Below, one piece after another: positions 8,944-16,425 of a DNA stretch of 42,104 bases. The stretch is from Caldithrix sp. (GTDB taxonomy: Bacteria; KSB1; UBA2214; DYKH01): the NCBI GenBank assembly GCA_020722685.1, contig DYKH01000007.1:1-42104 (forward strand), read 5' to 3'. The notes beneath the pieces are model-generated. The model saw only the letters and a program-made list of their open reading frames with translations, was not told the origin of the DNA and made no database searches. Position 1 is the first letter of the stretch, and each line of letters begins with the position of its first letter. The translations under genes were made by a program, and so were the position numbers.

Positions 8944-9621
8944 TCAAACGCCAGGTCGCCGCACGGCCGGTACAATTAGTACAATCGAGGACAAGACCAT
9001 AACAATCCCTGTCACCCAGATCGTCCATTTGTTGACAATCCGGGACTCTACCCACATTTCATAGTCTTTGATAAGGAATTCTTCCGCCTTGATCTCCCAG
9101 CTAACCTGATTTCCTTCGATCTTTTTGGCGTTTGTCCCCAAAATCAACCCATGCATGATGACCGAGTTGGCATTGGAATCAGTGAAGCCCTCGGCCATGA
9201 AATCGATCTTGCGCTGTATGCGATGGAACTGGCCGCGCAACTGCCGGACGGACGCAGTTTGAAACAGGTTTTCACAAATCGTGATAGCCGTATCCATGGT
9301 AGCGTTCGAGTTGGTGAACGCCTCGATGAGTATCGCAAAGAGTGTATCCCTTTTGGATTCTACAATTCCTGCAGTCAACTTGGGATCGTTTAAAGTTTGC
9401 GCCCCTTATTGTAGAGCGCCAAAGAATTCTGCAAAAATGGTGTGCTTTAGCCAATTCTCGAACTTTTCCTTTTCGGCATCCGTGCTGTCCCCGCCGCTTC
9501 CATACCTTTGCACTTCTTCGGCCGTCAAATAGTCCGCGACCGGGACGAGCTTGAAGGGATTATAGGCTCTGTAGGTTTCTCGATAGTAGCTTAATTGTAA
9601 ACATCTAACCAAATCTGGCAA
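8944..9621 (-). pseudogene. Nonsense-interrupted membrane-anchored protein of unknown function
   Basis: Two adjacent open frames (9406-9621 and 8944-9378) are in the same reading frame, separated only by a TAA at 9406-9408 and 9 sense codons. Read through, they give about 225 residues: an acidic N-terminal part (VPVADYLTAEEVQRYGS), a helical middle (SNATMDTAITICENLF) and a C-terminal membrane segment (WTIWVTGIVMVLSSIVLIVP) with a basic tail, so a tail-anchored topology. Flow across the stop (FAEFFGALQ-stop-GAQTLNDPKLT) looks continuous. The 5' end opens at a TTG with no ribosome site, abutting a repeat, so the gene probably also lost its start. It is flanked by repeats on both sides. I do not recognise the family. 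A programmed or two-gene arrangement is less likely. Confidence 0.6.
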
Positions 9622-9635
9622 ATGTTAAAAACTCA

Positions 9636-9724
9636 ACGCAGAGGCCGCTGAGACCGCCGAGGAAAGTTTCATAGCATGACTAATCCTCTGCGTAACTCTG
9701 CGTCCTCGGCGTTCTCTGTGTTAA
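9636..9724. repeat. Head-to-head 9-bp degenerate repeats (ACGCAGAGG type)
   Basis: The left arm (9636-9662) consists of 9-base units resembling ACGCAGAGG. The right arm (about 9685-9722) carries the same units in the opposite orientation. Together they form a large imperfect palindrome of about 90 bases. Related cgcagag-type intergenic repeats occur in many environmental genomes. It directly abuts the 5' end of the broken gene at 8944-9621. Confidence 0.6.
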
Positions 9725-9812
9725 GATAGGCGAAAGCCAATTTAAGTTTGACCTATTATCCGTTCTTGGTTCCGGCTTGTCTGAGTTAGGATATTAAGGA
9801 TCGACGGGATCC

Positions 9813-9865
9813 CGTGTGACGAACGTTTGACCACCGTTTGACTACTGTTTGACAACGTCTGACCC
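9813..9865. repeat. Tandem 11-bp repeats (CGTTTGACNAC)
   Basis: Five consecutive 11-base units can be read: CGTGTGACGAA, CGTTTGACCAC, CGTTTGACTAC, TGTTTGACAAC and a partial GTCTGACCC. The period is close to one DNA helical turn, so GTCAAAC motifs recur on the same face. The array lies about 40 bases past the metW stop. Nothing in the sequence says whether it binds protein or is simple repeat expansion. Confidence 0.6.
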
Positions 9866-9904
9866 TTCTTGCCCACCCTTGACAATCGCTTCTCCCTCGT
9901 TTGT

Positions 9905-10546
9905 CTATCGTTTTGCCGCACTCTGATGGTCGTTCTGCAGTACAAATATCACCGACTCGGCAAACAGGTTCGGCATAGCATTGGCGAGGATGTTCGCCCG
10001 GCGATCCAGCCCCAGATTGATCTGCCGCAGCAAACGAATGCCTTCTTGACGGCAAAAGAATTTGAAATCTTTGATGGTCAGCAAATGGATGTTCGGAGTG
10101 TCGTACCAGGTGTAAGGCAGTCCTTGGGTGACCGGCATGCGGCCGCCAAAGAAAAGCTGAGCGCGCACCTTCCAAAAGCCAAAGTTGGGAAAACTCACAA
10201 TGCAAGTTCGGCCGACCCGCAGCATTTCCTTGAGGATCAGGTGCGGGCGGCGCACCACTTGCAAGGTGCGGCTCAGGATGACATAGTCAAACGAGCGATC
10301 GGGATAGTCCGAAAGGCCCTCATCCAAATTGGCATGGATGACCGGAACGCCTTTGTCGATGCAGTCATAAATGGACTTTTCCGAAATTTCTACGCCATGT
10401 CCTTGCGCGCTCTTTTCCCGGATAAGCTTTTGCAACAACTCACCCGATCCGCAGCCCAAATCGAGGACGCTGCTGCCATCGGCGACCAGCTTGGCGATCA
10501 ACTCCAAATCGAGACGCAAATGTTCATGCTGCAAACGGTCGCTCAT
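9905..10546 (-). CDS. metW: Methionine biosynthesis protein MetW
   Basis: 213-residue SAM-dependent methyltransferase-fold protein that partners MetX in homoserine acylation in many bacteria; its exact catalytic role is not settled. Seen: N-terminal RLDLELIAKLVADGSSVLDLGCGSGELL with the glycine-rich SAM loop (DLGCGSG), GHGVEIS, and the family stretch SFPNFGFWKVRAQLFFGGRMP, followed by LPYTWYDTPNIHLLTI. The start ATG overlaps the metX stop by four bases (ATGA), which indicates translational coupling. Its stop is followed by an 11-bp repeat array. Confidence 0.93.
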   Translation of the reverse strand: MSDRLQHEHLRLDLELIAKLVADGSSVLDLGCGSGELLQKLIREKSAQGHGVEISEKSIYDCIDKGVPVIHANLDEGLSDYPDRSFDYVILSRTLQVVRRPHLILKEMLRVGRTCIVSFPNFGFWKVRAQLFFGGRMPVTQGLPYTWYDTPNIHLLTIKDFKFFCRQEGIRLLRQINLGLDRRANILANAMPNLFAESVIFVLQNDHQSAAKR

Positions 10547-11712
10547 GACGCTTCCCTCCCATTCTTGACGTGCGCGAGAAAGTCGGCAATCATCTTCATC
10601 ATATCCGGGTTTTCCAGCAGAAAGGCGTCGTGGCCGTAGCTGGAAGAAATTTCACAAAAGGTCACCGGCTTGCGGTTCACCTTCAGGGCGCGGACGATCT
10701 CTTTGGCTCCCGAGGTGGGATAGAGCCAATCCGAAGTGAAGGAGATCACCAGAAATTTGCATTGAACGTTCCTGAAAGCGCTCTCCAAAGAGCCGTAGTC
10801 GCGGATCAAGTCAAAATAGTCGATGGCCTTGGTGATGTACAAATAGGTGTTGGCGTCGAAGCGCTTGATAAAGCTTTCTCCTTGATGCTTGAGGTAGCTC
10901 TCCACTTCAAAGTCCGTGGAAAAATCATAGCCGTACTTTTCTTTCTGCCGCAGCCGGCGACCAAATTTCTCGTGCATGGATTCTTCGCTCAGGTAGGTGA
11001 TGTGGGCAAGCATACGCGCCACCGACAGACCTTGCGCCGGAATAATTCCGTGCTCGAGGTAATCTCCATTCTTCCAATTCGCGTCGGCGTAGATGGCTTG
11101 TCGTCCCACTTCATCCCAGGCGATTCCCTGTGCGCTCAAACGACTGGCGGTCGCTATGGGAACGGCGGAAGCGATCCGCTCCGGATACTCGATGGCCCAC
11201 TCTAACACTTGCATCCCGCCCATGGAGCCGCCGATGACCGCGTGCAGCTTCTCAATGCCCAAATGATCGATCAGATGTGTCTGCGCTTTGACCATGTCCC
11301 CAACGGTCACCACTGGGAAACTGAGATTGTAACGTTTGCCTGTTTTGGGATTGATGGAAGTCGGCCCGGTGGAGCCTTTACATCCGCCCAAGACATTCGA
11401 GCAAATGATAAAATACTTGTCGGTGTCGAAAGGCCGGCCCGATCCTACCATAAAGTCCCACCAGCCCGGTTTCTTATCTTGAGGCGAATGATAGCCGGCC
11501 ACGTGGGCATCGCCGGACAGGGCGTGCAAGATAAGAATGGCGTTGTCTTTTTCATTATTGAGCCGGCCGTAGGTCTCGTAGGCCAGGGTGATCGGGCCGA
11601 GGCACTCACCACTCTCCAGCGTCATCTCGTTGGGCGGCTCGGCAAAGGTGAAAAACTGGGTTTTGACTATTCCGACGGAATCTTGTGCAATTTTCATATT
11701 CTCTTTGAGCAT
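10543..11712 (-). CDS. metX: Homoserine O-acyltransferase
   Basis: About 389-residue alpha/beta-hydrolase-fold enzyme that acylates homoserine from acyl-CoA, the first committed step to methionine. Family signs: HALSGDAHVAG, PGWWDFMVG, nucleophile Ser in IGGSMGGMQVLEWA, Asp in SDWLYP and His in YGHDAFLLE. The acetyl versus succinyl donor cannot be fixed by eye, although the sequence looks like acetyl-type MetX. The start is uncertain: GTG 11715, ATG 11712 and ATG 11697 lie together; only the last has a purine run (AAAGAG), but at short spacing. I use 11712. It is followed by overlapping metW and preceded by a roughly 270-base leader with promoter, leader ORF and terminator, pointing to attenuation control. 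Confidence 0.95.
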   Translation of the reverse strand: MLKENMKIAQDSVGIVKTQFFTFAEPPNEMTLESGECLGPITLAYETYGRLNNEKDNAILILHALSGDAHVAGYHSPQDKKPGWWDFMVGSGRPFDTDKYFIICSNVLGGCKGSTGPTSINPKTGKRYNLSFPVVTVGDMVKAQTHLIDHLGIEKLHAVIGGSMGGMQVLEWAIEYPERIASAVPIATASRLSAQGIAWDEVGRQAIYADANWKNGDYLEHGIIPAQGLSVARMLAHITYLSEESMHEKFGRRLRQKEKYGYDFSTDFEVESYLKHQGESFIKRFDANTYLYITKAIDYFDLIRDYGSLESAFRNVQCKFLVISFTSDWLYPTSGAKEIVRALKVNRKPVTFCEISSSYGHDAFLLENPDMMKMIADFLAHVKNGREAS

Positions 11713-11812
11713 CACGTTGATGGATCTATTACATTGATTAAAACAAGCCAGAACGTCGATGAATCGACTTTCGCCCCGACTTTATATCACGGTCAGCCCG
11801 GAGGACGAAAAC

Positions 11813-11847
11813 AAAAAAGCCCGCTGGAAACCATAGCAGCGGGCTTT
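11813..11847 (-). terminator. Intrinsic terminator (attenuator) in the metX leader
   Basis: On the minus strand AAAGCCCGCT (11847-11838) and AGCGGGC (11825-11819) form a 7-base GC-rich stem with a 12-base loop, immediately followed by six T (11818-11813). It is a textbook Rho-independent terminator lying about 100 bases before the metX start and inside its own transcript, so it should control read-through rather than end an upstream gene. Confidence 0.85.
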
Positions 11848-11868
11848 AGATTTGACTCTCCGGGAAAA

Positions 11869-11952
11869 TCACAAGAATGCGAAAGCTCCAAGCCCACCTC
11901 CGCCGAAGCGGCTTTGCATGGGCATAAAATATTCTTTAAGCTTTTTTGTCAT
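11869..11952 (-). CDS. Leader peptide of the metX attenuator (27 codons)
   Basis: A 27-codon ORF starting at ATG 11952, with GAAGG at 11964-11960 (7 bases of spacing), and ending at TGA 11871-11869. It begins MTKKLKEYFMPMQSRF and continues with four glycines and a hydrophobic LGAFAFL tail. It starts about 30 bases after the predicted transcription start and ends 22 bases before the terminator stem. Codons 10-12 are ATG CCC ATG and lie exactly on RNA segment 1 (11923-11918), which can pair with segment 2. This is the placement expected for control codons in ribosome-mediated attenuation by methionine supply. Translation of this ORF is a prediction. Confidence 0.6.
   Translation of the reverse strand: MTKKLKEYFMPMQSRFGGGGLGAFAFL
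11890..11923 (-). promoter_or_regulatory. Competing RNA segments 1 and 2 of the metX leader
   Basis: Segment 1, GCCCAU (11923-11918), can pair with GUGGGC of segment 2 (11897-11892), enclosing a CCGC-UUCG-GCGG tetraloop hairpin (11911-11900). Segment 2, GUGGGCUU (11897-11890), can instead pair over eight bases (one G-U) with AAGCCCGC (11846-11839), the 5' arm of the terminator. The 2:3 pairing would prevent the terminator. This gives the classic 1:2/3:4 versus 2:3 switch. Confidence 0.6.
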
Positions 11953-11987
11953 CACTTTGCCTTCGCAATTAGAGAAAAATCTACGCA

Positions 11988-12016
11988 AAATTAAGCAATC
12001 AAGCCTTAATTGTCAA
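11988..12016 (-). promoter_or_regulatory. Sigma-70-type promoter of the metX leader
   Basis: On the minus strand TTGACA (12016-12011) and TAATTT (11993-11988) are separated by exactly 17 bases. Transcription would start near 11980, about 28 bases before the leader ORF. This is the best consensus promoter I see in the window. Confidence 0.7.
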
Positions 12017-12295
12017 GATGCATTTTCTATTTCTGCAGGCAATCTATGAATGCACAACCTTCGCGCAATCTGCGGAGGTTGACAAGCAAGCGGCCGAATC
12101 CGTAATCACCATAGCTTGACCTCCAAATGCCACCCTCGCAGGTTTTGAGCGGCCCCGGCTCTGAGCGTGAAAAGAGCTTGTATTGCTCCTCCAGACTCTT
12201 AAATCAGCGTGAGCATTTTGACGATTAACAATTTTCACCTCTTTAGCAAATCCCGGGGAATTAGGCACCGGTCAAGACCAAAAGTGGGAGCAGCG

Positions 12296-12586
12296 ATGAC
12301 TTTCAGCCGGAACTCGTACGTCTACTTTGTTTCCATTGTTGCCGCCATCGGCAGTCTGCTATTTGGATTCGATACTGCCATCATAGCGGGCGCGATAGGA
12401 TATTCAAAAGATTCATTCGCCCTCAACTCTCTGCAGGAAGGTTGGGCCGTCAGCAGCGCCTTGGTCGGCTGCATCGTCGGCGCTAGCATCGCCGGAACCT
12501 TAAGCGACGGAATGGGCCGCAAGAATTTCCTAATCATCTCCGCCTTTCTCTTCCTGGTTTCCGCCGCCGATGTGCCAGCATATTGA
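12296..12586 (+). pseudogene. Truncated MFS sugar-porter transporter (N-terminal fragment)
   Basis: A 96-residue fragment from ATG 12296 (GGGAG site six bases upstream) with the unmistakable N-terminus of the MFS sugar porter family: YFVSIVAAIGSLLFGFDTAI (TM1), a second membrane segment, and the loop motif GTLSDGMGRKNF (GxxxDxxGRK), followed by the start of TM3. The frame then runs into a stop at 12586. Intact members have about 12 membrane segments and 440-500 residues, and I find no continuation in any frame up to 13123. The gene has therefore lost about 80 percent of its length, probably by deletion. The residue motifs are well kept, so the loss looks recent. Confidence 0.8.
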
Positions 12587-13123
12587 TGCTGGCCGTTCCA
12601 ATGACTGGGGATGTCAATCCCCAATAGCCCCTCTGGCGTCCTCGGTAATGTTTTCCTTCCCATCCCGCCATCGATTTGTTGGCAAGAGTTTTGCCTTAGC
12701 CAATCCAGATTAGCACTCAATCATCTTTCACATATCTCAGATAAAACCGCCCGAAAAGGCGATATTTTACTTATTCGTTATTTAGGAATTAGCGGACGCC
12801 CATTGGAGGCCGTGAGCAGCTTGCGCATGTCCTAAGGACGGTGAAACAGAAACGTCGTTTTTCTTTTCCATTTGTTAAAGAATTGCGTCATGTTTTTCGC
12901 CCTTCTGGCGCAATCGATCTCGAGGGCGGCGCCAAAGCATGGCAATGCGCTAAAAATCCAAGCCCGCAAAGATTTTTTCAACCGCCAATTCACGTGAATG
13001 AAAGGTAAGCTGGCATTAGCGTTCATTGGCGTCGATTCGTGGTTGGTAGCTTTGATCGCGGCGAATCGCTGCACTGTGACTCTTTCATAGAATTGCCAAA
13101 ATTGGCTTATTACCGGAGCTGAC
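12587..13123. other. Non-coding stretch after the transporter remnant
   Basis: About 540 bases with no supportable gene. A perfect hairpin, TGGGGAT-gtca-ATCCCCA (12606-12623), follows the broken transporter but has no T-tract. Short open frames at 12611-12835 (plus) and 12832-13134 (minus) have no motif or ribosome site. The last part should hold the promoter of the adenylate-forming enzyme gene, but I see no clear consensus. Confidence 0.5.
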
Positions 13124-14611
13124 ATGAACATCACTGACTATTTACTGGAGAATGCCGATGATCGGCAGATTGCTCTGGTCGATCACGGCCAAGAGTTTTC
13201 CTACGCGGACGTAAAGGCCGGCGTGGCAAAACTTGCTGCGCACTTTTTGGCGGAGGGCGTTCAGGACCAGGATCGCATCGGACTCTTGGCAAACAATTCT
13301 CTCTTTTGGATCGCAGCCTATCTGGCCACGATGAAGGTCGGAGCGGTCGCAGTTCCCTTCGCCACCACCCTCACGCCCGAGGAATTCCGCCGGAATCTCG
13401 AGTTTGTAAACTGCCGCATCTTTTGCCTGGAGAAACGTCTCTGGCCCAAGTTCGCCAGCGCCTTTTCCAGCAAACCCATTATGGTTTTCGAGGACGCTTT
13501 GCGGCAGGCCGCTCCCTCCCATTCCTTGGTCCGAGAGCAGAATTTCGATCCCCATAGCGATGCCGCTCTCATGTTCACTTCCGGAACGACTTCCCGGCCA
13601 CGAGCAGTCCGCATCACCCATCGCAATATCCAGGCGAACACCGATTCGATCATCGAGTATCTGGCCCTGAGCGAACAAGACCGGATGATGGCCGTGCTGC
13701 CCTTTTACTACTGCTTCGGCACCTCGCTGTTGCACACCCATCTGCGCGCTGGCGGTACCTTGGTTATCAGCAATTCTTTCATCTATCCGGAAACTGTTCT
13801 AGACCTTATGGAATCTGCCCGCTGCACCGGATTCGCCGGCGTTCCTTCCACCTATCAGATGCTTTTGCGCAACAGCACCTTCCCCAAACGCAAGCTGAGC
13901 TCCTTGCGCAAGCTGCAACAAGCAGGAGGCAAACTACAGAACGTCCTGATCGACGAGCTGATCGCCTCGCAACCGCAGGCGCAAGTTTTTGTCATGTACG
14001 GACAAACCGAAGCAACTGCACGGCTCTCCTATTTGCCGCCGCCTCTGCTATCCACAAAAAGAGGCTCCATTGGCAAAGGCATCCCAGGCGTGAGCCTGCG
14101 GGTGGTCGGAGAATCGGGAAACGGGGTGCGGCCGGATGAGATCGGTGAAATCATTGCCAAGGGAGACAATATTTCGCCAGGCTATTTGGACGACCCGGAA
14201 GCGACAGCGGCCAAGTTCGTAAATGGTGAGCTGCGCACCGGAGACTTGGCAAAGATAGACGAAGACGGCTTTATCTACGTCGTTGATCGCAAAGCCGATT
14301 TCATCAAAACGCTCGGCTATCGAGTGAGTAGTCAGGAAATCGAAGCGTGCATCATGGAATTGGCGGACGTAATGGGAACCGCGGCCATTGGTGAACCGGA
14401 CTTGATTAAGGGAGAGGCCATTAAAGTTTTTACCGTCATGCGCAAGGGCGCGACGACCACCCCCAAAGAGATTATAAGACATTGCCAAAAGCGGCTGGCG
14501 CGCCACATGGTTCCCCAGGAAGTCGTTTTTGTCAGCCAACTGCCAATGAATGCGCACGGCAAAGTGGTGAAATCAGAGCTGAGAAAATCGGCCGCCGCTT
14601 CCACTGCGTAG
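13124..14611 (+). CDS. AMP-forming acyl-CoA synthetase/ligase-like enzyme
   Basis: 495-residue adenylate-forming (ANL) enzyme. Such enzymes activate a carboxylate with ATP and usually pass it to CoA or a carrier protein. Motifs in order: the P-loop TSGTTSRPRAV (near 152), YGQTEATARLS (near 293), the hinge and ATP sites LRTGDLA and DRKADFIKTLGYRVS, and the C-terminal catalytic Lys in NAHGKVVK. The P-loop departs from the common TSGTTGxPKG at three places (Gly to Ser, Lys to Arg, last Gly to Ala), which may slow adenylation or reflect a subfamily. GGAG stands five bases before ATG 13124. It stands alone on the plus strand, next to a broken transporter, so the substrate cannot be inferred. Medium- or long-chain acyl or aryl acids are possible. 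Confidence 0.85.
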   Translation: MNITDYLLENADDRQIALVDHGQEFSYADVKAGVAKLAAHFLAEGVQDQDRIGLLANNSLFWIAAYLATMKVGAVAVPFATTLTPEEFRRNLEFVNCRIFCLEKRLWPKFASAFSSKPIMVFEDALRQAAPSHSLVREQNFDPHSDAALMFTSGTTSRPRAVRITHRNIQANTDSIIEYLALSEQDRMMAVLPFYYCFGTSLLHTHLRAGGTLVISNSFIYPETVLDLMESARCTGFAGVPSTYQMLLRNSTFPKRKLSSLRKLQQAGGKLQNVLIDELIASQPQAQVFVMYGQTEATARLSYLPPPLLSTKRGSIGKGIPGVSLRVVGESGNGVRPDEIGEIIAKGDNISPGYLDDPEATAAKFVNGELRTGDLAKIDEDGFIYVVDRKADFIKTLGYRVSSQEIEACIMELADVMGTAAIGEPDLIKGEAIKVFTVMRKGATTTPKEIIRHCQKRLARHMVPQEVVFVSQLPMNAHGKVVKSELRKSAAASTA

Positions 14612-14625
14612 CGCTTGGAAAATGC

Positions 14626-14641
14626 ACCGGCTCAAGCCGGT
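14626..14641. repeat. Perfect hairpin after the acyl-CoA synthetase-like gene
   Basis: ACCGGCT-ca-AGCCGGT lies 15 bases after the stop of the plus-strand gene. No T-tract follows, so it is at most a weak terminator or an RNA-stabilising hairpin. Confidence 0.4.
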
Positions 14642-14703
14642 ATCTGCTGAGGGAGGATACTCCAAGGACTGATTCCTTGAATTCACCTCCTGTTTCCATA
14701 AAT

Positions 14704-14736
14704 GAAAAAGTCCGGCTCGATTATTGAAGCCGGACT
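14704..14736 (-). terminator. Intrinsic terminator of pgk
   Basis: On the minus strand AGTCCGGCT (14736-14728) and AGCCGGACT (14717-14709) form a perfect 9-base stem with a 10-base loop followed by TTTTTCATTT. It lies 12 bases beyond the pgk stop. It may also slow plus-strand transcription from the convergent synthetase gene, but that strand has no T-tract. Confidence 0.85.
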
Positions 14737-14747
14737 CCACGGTCGAA

Positions 14748-15977
14748 TTACTTTCTATCCGATAACGCAGCCACGCCAGGCAGAAGTTTCCCTTCCATCA
14801 ATTCTAAACTTGCCCCGCCGCCGGTAGAAATGTGGCTAAATTTCTTGGCAAAGCCGGACTTCTTGGCCGCACTGGCGGAATCGCCGCCGCCAATGACCGT
14901 CACCGCGCCACTGTTCGCCATGGCCTCGGCAACGGCAAAAGTGCCTTTCTCGAATCCCTTGGCCTCGAACACACCCATCGGCCCGTTCCAGATAATCGTC
15001 TTTGACTTGGCTATTTCTTTGACGAATAGCATAATGGTCTTTGGCCCAATATCCAATCCTATAAAGCCATCCGGGATGGCCTCGCCGCCGGCAATTTCGC
15101 CTACTACCTCTTTATCGCCAGCGGGAAATTCCTTGGCAATGACATGATCGACTGGAAGCAGCAAATTTACGTTTCTTTCCTTCGCGGCTTTTAACGCTTC
15201 CTTCGCTTTATCGATAAAATCTTCCTCCACGCGTGAAGCACCCACGTTCACGCCTTTCGCTTTCAGAAAAGTATAAGCCATGGCGCCGCCGATGATCAGA
15301 CAATCGACTTTCTTGAGCAAGTTCTCAATGACTAAAATCTTGTCGCTGACCTTGGCCCCTCCCAAGATGGCCAGCAAGGGATGTTCGGGATTGTCGAATA
15401 CTTTGGCGAAATACTCCAACTCCTTTTGCATCAGATAGCCGGCGGCGCCTTGCCCAAGTTTTTCCGGAATGCCGGACATAGATGCATGTGGGCGATGGGC
15501 AGTACCAAAGGCATCATCGACGTACAAATCGCCCAGCTTGGCCAAGCCGTCGATAAACCAGGCGCGCTCTTCCTTGGTCATTTTCTTGCCCGCCTTCTTG
15601 CCCTCTTCCTCGGGGTGGAAACGCAGGTTTTCCAGCAAAGCTACGTCGCCGTCCTTCATTTGCGCGACGATCTTTTCTGCAATCGGGCCTACACAATCCG
15701 TGGCAAAAGCGACCGGCTTGCCAAGCAGCTTGCTCAAATGCTCGGCGACCGGTGCCAAAGAGAATTCCGGCTTTTTCTCTCCGTCCGGGCGGCCCAGATG
15801 CGACATGAGAATGGCTTTGCCGCCCTCTGCAATCACCTTCTTAATGGTCGGAAGAGCTGCGACAATGCGCTTATCATCCGCTACTTTTCTATCTTCCGTC
15901 AAAGGCACATTAAAGTCCACGCGCACTAGAACGCGCTTTCCTTTCATATTGAGATCGTCAATGCTTTGTTTGTTCAT
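14748..15977 (-). CDS. pgk: Phosphoglycerate kinase
   Basis: 409-residue glycolytic enzyme that transfers phosphate from 1,3-bisphosphoglycerate to ADP. Length and motifs are standard: [13 protein letters not shown] near 14-26, [57 protein letters not shown] and the C-terminal [12 protein letters not shown] and [15 protein letters not shown] 15977 has GGAG five bases upstream. It appears monocistronic: a strong terminator follows it and a long repeat-bearing gap precedes it. No gap or tpiA is adjacent. Confidence 0.97.
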   Translation of the reverse strand: MNKQSIDDLNMKGKRVLVRVDFNVPLTEDRKVADDKRIVAALPTIKKVIAEGGKAILMSHLGRPDGEKKPEFSLAPVAEHLSKLLGKPVAFATDCVGPIAEKIVAQMKDGDVALLENLRFHPEEEGKKAGKKMTKEERAWFIDGLAKLGDLYVDDAFGTAHRPHASMSGIPEKLGQGAAGYLMQKELEYFAKVFDNPEHPLLAILGGAKVSDKILVIENLLKKVDCLIIGGAMAYTFLKAKGVNVGASRVEEDFIDKAKEALKAAKERNVNLLLPVDHVIAKEFPAGDKEVVGEIAGGEAIPDGFIGLDIGPKTIMLFVKEIAKSKTIIWNGPMGVFEAKGFEKGTFAVAEAMANSGAVTVIGGGDSASAAKKSGFAKKFSHISTGGGASLELMEGKLLPGVAALSDRK

Positions 15978-16112
15978 AATGACTCCGTAAGGTTTTCCAT
16001 AGAATCGTGCAATAGCTTCCCTTTAAAATTTGCCAAATTTAGCCAATTTGCCGATAAAAGCAAGGGAAAAGCCGGGGAGGCATTCTCGCTTCATCCCCAC
16101 AAATGCAGAAAA

Positions 16113-16151
16113 ATTTCCATGGCCGGTGGGCCCCTCGATATTGACGGAAAT
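16113..16151 (+). repeat. Dispersed 39-bp repeat, copy A
   Basis: Begins ATTTCCATGGCCGG and ends GACGGAAAT, so the ends are inverted (ATTTCC/GGAAAT). It aligns without gaps to copies at 16344-16382 and 27017-27055, with CGAT at the same internal position. This is probably a genome-wide intergenic repeat family. Confidence 0.55.
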
Positions 16152-16165
16152 GGGAATCTCTTTGG

Positions 16166-16296
16166 TAACCGCAAAGTGCCCAAAGGAGACGCAAAGCTCC
16201 CAAAGGATCCTCATTCACAAGCTTGAACAGATAGACTCAGAGTTGTCGTCCAATGATTCTAGCGTTCCTTGCGCCTTCTTGGCGGGCTTTGGGGTT
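16166..16296. repeat. Head-to-head 9-bp degenerate repeats (ACCGCAAAG type)
   Basis: The left arm (16168-16205) has 9-base units such as ACCGCAAAG, TGCCCAAAG and GACGCAAAG. The right arm (16261-16296) has the same kind of unit in the opposite orientation (on the minus strand ACCCCAAAG, CCCGCCAAG). The structure parallels the element at 9636-9724 but has a different unit sequence. It occupies most of the pgk/GH116 gap; no gene is visible there. Confidence 0.5.
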
Positions 16297-16325
16297 AGAG
16301 AGCATCATCCTGAACAATCCATGAG

Positions 16326-16403
16326 AGTTTTATTTCCGTAGTAATTTCCATGTCCGGCTGGGCACCCGATAATTATGAAGATAGTTCTATTTTCGTAGTA
16401 ATT
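16326..16403 (+). repeat. Direct repeats flanking copy B of the dispersed repeat
   Basis: Two 21-base direct repeats, 16326-16346 and 16383-16403, share 19 of 21 bases (core CGTAGTAATT) with a 57-base period. The 39-bp repeat copy B (16344-16382, beginning ATTTCCATGTCCGG) fills the interval. This could be tandem duplication or a target-site-like footprint. Confidence 0.45.
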
Positions 16404-16425
16404 GTTTGCGCAGTTCGACACCTTC

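Noticed and set aside
8691..8979. Small ORFs on both strands through 8691-8979
   Set aside because: They are by-products of the compound palindrome's symmetry, with no ribosome site and no independent coding signal.
11813..12016. SAM-I, SAM-II, SAH or T-box riboswitch upstream of metX
   Set aside because: None of the conserved cores of these classes could be found in the leader; the leader-ORF attenuator explains the structure better.
12606..12623. Terminator hairpin after the broken transporter
   Set aside because: Perfect stem but no T-tract on either strand.
12832..13134. Minus-strand ORF of 100 codons before the adenylate-forming enzyme
   Set aside because: No motif or ribosome site, and it overlaps the start of a well-supported gene.
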